DNA of 12,201 nt from Myxococcales bacterium (GTDB taxonomy: Bacteria > Myxococcota > Polyangia > HGW-17 > SLPX01). Below, piece by piece: positions 1-5,514 of the stretch (position 1 is its first letter; every line of letters begins with the position of its first letter). The stretch is from positions 1-12,201 of the forward strand of contig SLPX01000161.1 of assembly GCA_007131745.1 (NCBI GenBank), given 5' to 3'. The position numbers and the translations under genes are program-made. The notes under the pieces are model-generated. The model was not told the DNA's origin and did no database searches. It saw only the letters and a program-made list of their open reading frames with translations.

Positions 1-278
1 GGGGAGCATCGTCGGCGACTCGGTTGAATCCCTTCAGCCCTTCGGGCAGCGGTCTTCAAACGCCGGCTTTTTCCGGAGACCTGCTTCAACTTTTGGCCTC
101 GGCAGATCGGGCATTGTCGGGCTCGCTCTGATGACCGCGAATGATCGAGCGAGCCTGTTGATTACGGCAGCGGATAAACCGCGGGTCGGGGTGCGGCCGA
201 GGCCATGCATGTTTTCGCAGGCTCCGAAACCGCCGGACGTCGCCCTTTGAAGCTCCCCCTTGGGGAGCATCGTCGGCG
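1..278. repeat. 17-bp direct repeat bounding a non-coding segment
   Basis: GGGGAGCATCGTCGGCG occurs at 1-17 and again, identically, at 262-278, a period of 261 bp. The second copy is preceded by its own mirror: GCTCCCC (252-258) and GGGGAGC (262-268) form a 7-bp inverted repeat. The first copy lies on the window edge, so its left context is not visible. The pair could mark the ends of an interspersed intergenic element or a tandem duplication of one. The sequence shows the repeat directly; the element interpretation is inference. Confidence 0.6.
54..252. repeat. Nested foldback (long imperfect inverted repeat), about 200 nt
   Basis: Several complementary arms nest around nearly the same centre. 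CTTCAAA (54-60) pairs with TTTGAAG (246-252). CCGG (63-66) pairs with CCGG (233-236), CGGAG (74-78) with CTCCG (222-226), and CCTGC (80-84) with GCAGG (217-221). GGCCTCGG (95-102) pairs with CCGAGGCC (197-204). Inside these, GGCTCGCTC (120-128) pairs with GAGCGAGCC (147-155), and GCGG (170-173) with CCGC (179-182). A local hairpin GCCCTTCGGGC sits near 38-48. The segment has no plausible gene on either strand. It could be a structured RNA, a palindromic interspersed repeat or a degenerate miniature element. No transposase is present. The arms are seen directly; the function is unknown. Confidence 0.6.
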
Positions 279-358
279 GTGTGTGCCGGGTTGCATTTAC
301 GGGGGGTGGATGTAGAAGTGTTGCATATGCACTTGTTGCACTTACAAGGAGTTTGTCC

Positions 359-1945
359 ATGCGAATGAGTAAGGCGTTTATGAAAACTTTCCGCAAACAG
401 GGGGATGAAGAAGGCGGTCTCGCGAAACGAGCGGGCGTTTTTTGTGAAACAGGCGCGGGTTCTTACATGTTGACGCCGTTCGGGGTCGCTGCATTGAAGC
501 GGTTGGAACACACGGCAAGAGACTTGCTGAAAAAATCCGGGGCCGAAGAAATGGATCCTCCGTTAAAGGGTGATCACGTGGACAACCTGCTGGATGTGAC
601 CAGGAGGTTTGTTCAATCGTACAAGGAGTTACCGAGACGGCTGTTCAGTTTGCGCAGGGAGGCGCGGTGTGAAAAGCACAACACGCCGTTGGGTGAGCGC
701 GAAGGGGTCATTCTCCGAGTCTATCGTTTGATCGGTGAAAAGGATTTTAATCCGGATCTCTTTGCTGAAGGAATGCAAATGGCGCGGGCTTTGCTGGCAG
801 CGTGTGATGTTGACGAAAGATTGACCGCGGCGATTTCGCACGGAGGCACGGGAGCTGCATATGTAGTGGAGGACAATCGGGGGAGGACGTCTTTACTGCA
901 CTGCATACGTTGTCAAAAGAAATACGTGGATGCGTTTGCTCCCGTGGAAAAGAGTTTGAAAGAAAAGATGGAAGAACCCACGGAAGGTTCGTCTCCGGGG
1001 GTCGACCAAAACGGGCCTGAAAAGGTTGCGACTCCCGGGGTTGAGACCATAGAGGATCTTTCCCGCTTTCTCGGTATCCCTCCGCATTTGTGCTTGAAGA
1101 CGATTCTTTGCGAATCATCTTCAGGTTTGGTGACGGGGATAATCAGGGGCGATCTGGATGTGAGCATGGATAAGCTGGCCGCGGCTTCGGGATGCGACCG
1201 GCTGGAAATGGCTTCTGAAGATATTGTGCTCGGCAAAGGAATGGTTCCGGGTTTTGCGAGTCCGTTGAATGTAGGGAAGGATGTCGTTGTGGTTTGTGAT
1301 GATTCGGTGGCGCTATCCCGCGGCTACGTCGCGGGCGCAAACGAACGAGACTATCACTGCGTGGGCGTAGTTCCGGAAAGGGATTTTCCCGGTCACATGA
1401 AGGTCGCAGACATTGCGGCGCCCGGTGTTGATGGAAGGTGTCCGGTGTGTGGAGAGGTTTACGAGTCACTCGCCGGTTGGCATGTGGGCGGGTTTCGAAG
1501 AGATGCAGCCAGGGGGAGAAGGGAAAGTAGTTTTAACAGGGAAGACGGAAAACCCGGTTCGGTGATTGTGGATTGGATGTGCGTGGATTTGACCGCGATA
1601 ATGGAGACCGTGTTGGAAATCCGAGGGGACGCGGGAGGAATCGTCTGGCCCGAAGGAATAGCGCCTTTTGACGTGCATGTTCTCCGCCTGGGCAAGCCCA
1701 CCCAAGAGCTTGATCAGGCGAGTCTCGATATAGTGGAAGAACTGGAAAATGCCGGCATGCGTGTTTTGTGGGACGACAGGAAGGAATCCCCCGGGGTTAA
1801 GTTCAATGACTCGGACTTGCTGGGAATTCCCGTGCGGGTCGTGGTGAGCGCGAAGAATTTGGAAAACGGGAAGGTGGAGCTCAAGAGAAGAAACTCGGAC
1901 GAAAAGCAACTTGTCTCAACCGATTCGTTGACAAGTTTGATTTAA
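359..1945 (+). CDS. Prolyl-tRNA synthetase paralogue with degraded catalytic core and intact INS editing domain
   Basis: This 528-residue protein follows the domain order of bacterial-type ProRS (usually about 570 residues). Residues 31-70 match the motif 1 region (TGAGSYMLTPFG). The INS/YbaK-like editing domain covers about 222-352, and the HGTP anticodon-binding domain about 430-528 (GIVWPEGIAPFDVH, DDRKESPGVKF, GKVELKRR). The synthetase core is eroded. About 40 residues after motif 1 are missing. The proline-binding GPTHEE loop reads GDHVDN, and motif 2 keeps only an LRRE remnant (98-101). The GHIFKLGTKYS segment is replaced around GGFRRDA (377-383), and motif 3 lacks its arginine (WMCVDLTA, 406-413). 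Editing residues are kept: K247 (E. coli K279), the GxxxP loop at 298-302, and H333 (E. coli H369), with near-identical spacing. Cys pairs C182/C185 and C361/C364 also remain. The start at 359 follows AAGGAG (346-351) by 7 nt; an upstream in-frame start at 260 would add 33 unrelated residues. It probably does not charge tRNA. A trans-editing or regulatory role is inference. Confidence 0.85.
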   Translation: MRMSKAFMKTFRKQGDEEGGLAKRAGVFCETGAGSYMLTPFGVAALKRLEHTARDLLKKSGAEEMDPPLKGDHVDNLLDVTRRFVQSYKELPRRLFSLRREARCEKHNTPLGEREGVILRVYRLIGEKDFNPDLFAEGMQMARALLAACDVDERLTAAISHGGTGAAYVVEDNRGRTSLLHCIRCQKKYVDAFAPVEKSLKEKMEEPTEGSSPGVDQNGPEKVATPGVETIEDLSRFLGIPPHLCLKTILCESSSGLVTGIIRGDLDVSMDKLAAASGCDRLEMASEDIVLGKGMVPGFASPLNVGKDVVVVCDDSVALSRGYVAGANERDYHCVGVVPERDFPGHMKVADIAAPGVDGRCPVCGEVYESLAGWHVGGFRRDAARGRRESSFNREDGKPGSVIVDWMCVDLTAIMETVLEIRGDAGGIVWPEGIAPFDVHVLRLGKPTQELDQASLDIVEELENAGMRVLWDDRKESPGVKFNDSDLLGIPVRVVVSAKNLENGKVELKRRNSDEKQLVSTDSLTSLI

Positions 1946-2106
1946 CCTTTCGCCCGCAGGAACGTGTGAGTGCTTTTGTTCAATTCAGAGGGTTTTTATC
2001 GCGGCTGAGATCAAAATTGTGCCCGGCGCAGTATCCAAGGGGCTGACTTTGTTGTCACCATCTGGTATTTTGGAGAGGAACGAGGAAATGTTTGGAGGAT
2101 GTCAAG

Positions 2107-3123
2107 ATGTACGGCAAACAGTTGAACCTTTTGATTTGGGCTGCGGCTCTTGTTTTGGCGTTTGGTTGCGGAAATACCCGTGGGAGGGAATACTACGAGG
2201 ACGCTTCTTTTGATGAAGATGCTTTTGTCGATACGGACGGGTGGGTTTCGACGGATGGAGCGGGCTACCATGATGCAACTCATGATGTTGACGCGGGAAC
2301 CCAATACTGGGTGAAAATTCTTTCGCCATTGAACCATGACGTGGTGGAAAACCCGGTTACGATAGAATACGAGGCAGGGCAAGGAGTAAGATGGGTTTCC
2401 ATCGAGGCTGATGAATGGCCCCTGCACGATGGGTATCTGGACGCGGGCCAGGGGGTGCACACTTATTCGTTCATGGGTGTCGGATACGAGAGACACCTTG
2501 TTTTGTATGGCTATGATGATAACGAGGAATGGGTGGCATCCGATGAAGTCAGGTTCACGATTGACGCGCCCGACATGGTGTTTCCGATCAAGGATGAACC
2601 AGGTTTGATACTGAGCCGGTTCGACAATCCTTCCAGTTCGGCGGCATTCGGATCTTCACGTTCGGGGGGGCGCGTTCATGCCGGCTGCGACCTCTACTGG
2701 ACGGATGACGGGGCACTTCATTACAAAACCGCCTATTATATTCTCAACAACGACACGCCCATATACGCGGTGACCGACGGCGTGATCGTGAGTTATACGC
2801 CGTTTTACTTGGGGACGTATGCCCTTGTCGTGGATCACGGGGATTTCACGATCCGATACGGCGAGGTTTGCAGCGGAGGGTTGCCCGGCTCATTGACCGT
2901 AGGTTCTAATGTTAATGCCGGTCAGCACATTGCGTACATGGGCGACTTGGCTATGTCATCCGGCACGTGGGCCATGTTGCACCTGGAAATGTATTCCAAC
3001 GATTTCACGGGACCCCTGACCGATACATCAAATTACAATTACATCAATGTGCCGAATGCTAATTACCAGCGGAGAGGCGACCTAATGGATTGCGGGCCTT
3101 TTCTGCTGTCTCTTCTGGATTAA
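2107..3123 (+). CDS. Probable lipoprotein with Ig-like and M23/LytM-type metallopeptidase domains
   Basis: The 338-residue protein begins with a hydrophobic segment (residues 7-20) ending in AFGC, a non-ideal lipobox with C21 as the likely lipidated residue. An acidic Asp/Glu-rich linker follows (29-64). An Ig-like beta domain spans about 67-153, and an M23 peptidase domain about 160-300. In the M23 domain the zinc-ligand motif HxxxD is present (H191, D195), as are VDHGD (243-246 region) and a second-half histidine H292 in MLHLEM. Against LytM, the first histidine of the HxH motif is M290, and the other catalytic histidine of the YAH motif is E253 (RYGEV). The zinc site may therefore persist without normal catalytic histidines. 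It probably sits in the outer membrane or periplasm facing peptidoglycan; whether it cuts is uncertain. The ATG at 2107 is preferred because GGAGG (2094-2098) lies 8 nt upstream; a TTG at 2092 would overlap that site. Confidence 0.75.
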   Translation: MYGKQLNLLIWAAALVLAFGCGNTRGREYYEDASFDEDAFVDTDGWVSTDGAGYHDATHDVDAGTQYWVKILSPLNHDVVENPVTIEYEAGQGVRWVSIEADEWPLHDGYLDAGQGVHTYSFMGVGYERHLVLYGYDDNEEWVASDEVRFTIDAPDMVFPIKDEPGLILSRFDNPSSSAAFGSSRSGGRVHAGCDLYWTDDGALHYKTAYYILNNDTPIYAVTDGVIVSYTPFYLGTYALVVDHGDFTIRYGEVCSGGLPGSLTVGSNVNAGQHIAYMGDLAMSSGTWAMLHLEMYSNDFTGPLTDTSNYNYINVPNANYQRRGDLMDCGPFLLSLLD

Positions 3124-3220
3124 CGATCCATTGCTTTGCCGTTTCATCGATGGAGCCGGTTGAATCATGCCGATGTGACCGTCGAGTCCAAGAGTCAATC
3201 CCGAGAAAAGAGATGGTCTA

Positions 3221-5497
3221 ATGAAAACAAAAACTTGTGTATTTGATGGTAAAAGTTTGTTTGTTTGTTTGTTTGCCGCATTGGTTGCATTAGCCGGTTG
3301 TCCCGGGAAAAAGGAAACCCGGGTGGATGAAAGAGCCGAGAGGGAGGCTGCTCAAAGGTGCGCGGACCCGTTCGCGTTGCCACCTTCGGGGGAAGGAATG
3401 TGGCCATGGGCGGATCTCGACAAGCTGGATGAAGAAGAACTCAGGTCCAGGGGGCTGGAATTGAGTTTGAAAGAAATCTGGACCCCTGGAAAGGGGGGAT
3501 TAGCGAGAGCGGTTGTAGGCTTGCGAGGTTGTACGGCTTCATTCGTTTCGCCCGATGGACTCGTGATGACGAATCATCATTGCGTGTTTCGAGCCATACA
3601 AAGGAATTCGACGAAAGAGCGGAATTTCCTGGAAGAAGGGATCTTGGCGCAAAGCCGCGACGATGAATTGAACGGTTACGGCGTCAGGGTGCTGGTTTTC
3701 AGGAATCAAAAGGATGTTACCGAGGAAATAACCCGGGACCTTGAAGACAAGAACTTATCGGATATCGAGTTGATGACGGCCATTGAAGAAAGGGAAAAAT
3801 CATTGGTCGCGGAGTGTGAGAAGAAACCGAACACAAGGTGTCTGGTGTCCCGCGAAAATGATGGAATCAGGTTTTTGCTGTTGGAAAACATGGAAATCAC
3901 CGATGTGCGGCTCGTAGCAGCGCCGCCCTCGTCAATGGGCGGCTACGGAGGTGATGTCGACAATTGGCATTGGCCCAGGCACAGCCTTGATTTCGCGTTG
4001 CTGAGAGCGTATGTCGGGCCTGACGGAAAACCGCGTGAGTTCCACGAAGAGAATGTTCCATACAAGCCTGAGCGGTTTCTGAGGATAAGCCGAGATGGAT
4101 TGAATGAGGGCGATTTTGTGATGGTGATGGGAAGGCCGTACCACACGGATCGTTATCTGAGCGCGCCGGCTTTGAAGGATTCTATTGAGTGGTTTTATCC
4201 GATCCGCCTCAAGCTGATGGAACAATGGGTTGCCGTGCTGGAAAACACTGCAAGGGAAGAACCGGATGCAGCGATTCCAACGATCAGCATGATCAAAGCG
4301 CTTCAGAACTGGCTTAAAAATGCGAGGGGAATGATTGACGGCGCCCGGGAAAGAAATCTCTTGGAATTGAAAGAAACCGAAGAAAGCAGGTGGCGAGCAT
4401 GGGTGGAAGCAAACCCTGGACTAAAGGAAAAATGGGGTTCCACCCTGGATGAGCTTTCGGCTTTCCGGAAGAAAACCCGTGAAAACAGGATGCAAACCTT
4501 TTTGATGCGTTTCATGAAAAGGGGGGTAAACACGCTTGCATTTGCAAGGGTTTTGACGAAATGGGCCGAAGAAAAGGAGAAGCCCGACCTCGAGAGGGCC
4601 GCGGGTTACCAGGATAGAGATCGTGAAGACCGCGTTTCATGGCTTGAAAACGCTCAACGGAGTTTTCATCTTGAAGCCGACAAGCGGGTATTAACCATGT
4701 TCATTGAGTGGTTCGGCAGGTTGCCCGATGAAGAGAGGCCGGCAGTGTTTGAAAAAGCTTTGAAAGGCGATTATGAAAAAGAAAATATCCGTCGGTACGT
4801 GGACCGGCTTTATTCCGAAAGCAGACTTTATGAACTCGATTACAGGATAGAGCTTTTCGGCAAATCCCAAGACCGGCTGAAAAATAAAGGGGATGCCATG
4901 CTGGATCTTGCATTTGATTTAAAACCCGTTTGGGACGCGGTTGAGCAGAGGACGAAGAGGATCAGGGGAGGGCTTTTCCGCTTGAGACGCCCATACCTGG
5001 AATCCTTGATTCAGTTCAGAGGGAAACTGTTTTATCCGGATGCCAACGCGTCTCCGCGGGTCAGTTTTGCTCATGTAGCCGGTTATTTCCCTCGTGACGG
5101 CGAATGGCACATGCCGTTTACAACCTTGTCGGGGCTTGCGGCCAAGGATACGGGCGAGGAGCCGTTCAACGCGCCTGAAGAGGTGCTCGATAAGATAAAA
5201 ACCGCTCATAAGACCAGGTATGCTGATTCCAGCTTGGGCGAATCGGGTGACGTGGTTGCGTGTTTTTTGTCAAATGCTGATACCACCGGGGGAAACTCGG
5301 GTAGTCCCGTGTTGAACGGGAGGGGTGAGTTCGTGGGACTCAATTTTGATCGCGTCTACGCCAACATCACCGGGGATTTCGGTTACAGCCGTGAACGTTC
5401 GCGAAACATCATGGTCGATGCGCGTTACATCCTTTGGTATCTGGATGAAGTCGCAGGTGCGAGAGAGATCTTGAAGGAACTATTTCCCGAAGACTGA
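3221..5497 (+). CDS. S46 family dipeptidyl-peptidase (DPP7/DPP11-like), lipoprotein
   Basis: The 758-residue protein is a full-length member of peptidase family S46, which removes dipeptides from peptide N-termini in the periplasm or at the outer membrane. A lipoprotein signal ends in the ideal lipobox LAGC (C27). The chymotrypsin-like triad is visible: H120 in TNHHC, D257 in RHSLDF and S693 in GGNSGSP. A long helical insertion spans roughly 330-620, as expected for the family's cap domain. R711 in NFDR lies 18 residues after the nucleophile. In Porphyromonas gingivalis DPP11 an arginine at this offset selects acidic (Asp/Glu) P1 residues, whereas DPP7-type enzymes have glycine. Acidic preference is therefore a reasonable inference. 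The start at 3221 has only a weak purine-rich site (AAGAGATGG, 3208-3216). A short tetranucleotide repeat lies in the signal-peptide codons. The gene converges with nrdJ. Confidence 0.93.
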   Translation: MKTKTCVFDGKSLFVCLFAALVALAGCPGKKETRVDERAEREAAQRCADPFALPPSGEGMWPWADLDKLDEEELRSRGLELSLKEIWTPGKGGLARAVVGLRGCTASFVSPDGLVMTNHHCVFRAIQRNSTKERNFLEEGILAQSRDDELNGYGVRVLVFRNQKDVTEEITRDLEDKNLSDIELMTAIEEREKSLVAECEKKPNTRCLVSRENDGIRFLLLENMEITDVRLVAAPPSSMGGYGGDVDNWHWPRHSLDFALLRAYVGPDGKPREFHEENVPYKPERFLRISRDGLNEGDFVMVMGRPYHTDRYLSAPALKDSIEWFYPIRLKLMEQWVAVLENTAREEPDAAIPTISMIKALQNWLKNARGMIDGARERNLLELKETEESRWRAWVEANPGLKEKWGSTLDELSAFRKKTRENRMQTFLMRFMKRGVNTLAFARVLTKWAEEKEKPDLERAAGYQDRDREDRVSWLENAQRSFHLEADKRVLTMFIEWFGRLPDEERPAVFEKALKGDYEKENIRRYVDRLYSESRLYELDYRIELFGKSQDRLKNKGDAMLDLAFDLKPVWDAVEQRTKRIRGGLFRLRRPYLESLIQFRGKLFYPDANASPRVSFAHVAGYFPRDGEWHMPFTTLSGLAAKDTGEEPFNAPEEVLDKIKTAHKTRYADSSLGESGDVVACFLSNADTTGGNSGSPVLNGRGEFVGLNFDRVYANITGDFGYSRERSRNIMVDARYILWYLDEVAGAREILKELFPED
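3255..3274 (+). repeat. Tetranucleotide tandem repeat (GTTT)5 in signal-peptide coding sequence
   Basis: Five uninterrupted GTTT units lie about 35 nt after the start codon of the S46 peptidase gene and encode part of the hydrophobic signal core (SLFVCLFAA). Gain or loss of one unit would shift the frame, as in contingency loci of host-associated bacteria. Five units is short for high slippage rates, so this may be chance. Confidence 0.8.
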
Positions 5498-5514
5498 AGC
5501 AGTGAGAGGGGTTT

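Noticed and set aside
34..511. Two long minus-strand open frames over the left segment and the start of the ProRS-like gene
   Set aside because: They overlap the foldback and the coding start of a recognised gene, have no ribosome site and show no family features; they are open by chance.
5498..5514. Possible bidirectional terminator between the S46 gene and nrdJ
   Set aside because: The 17-nt gap has no inverted repeat; any terminator must lie inside the coding ends and none was evident.
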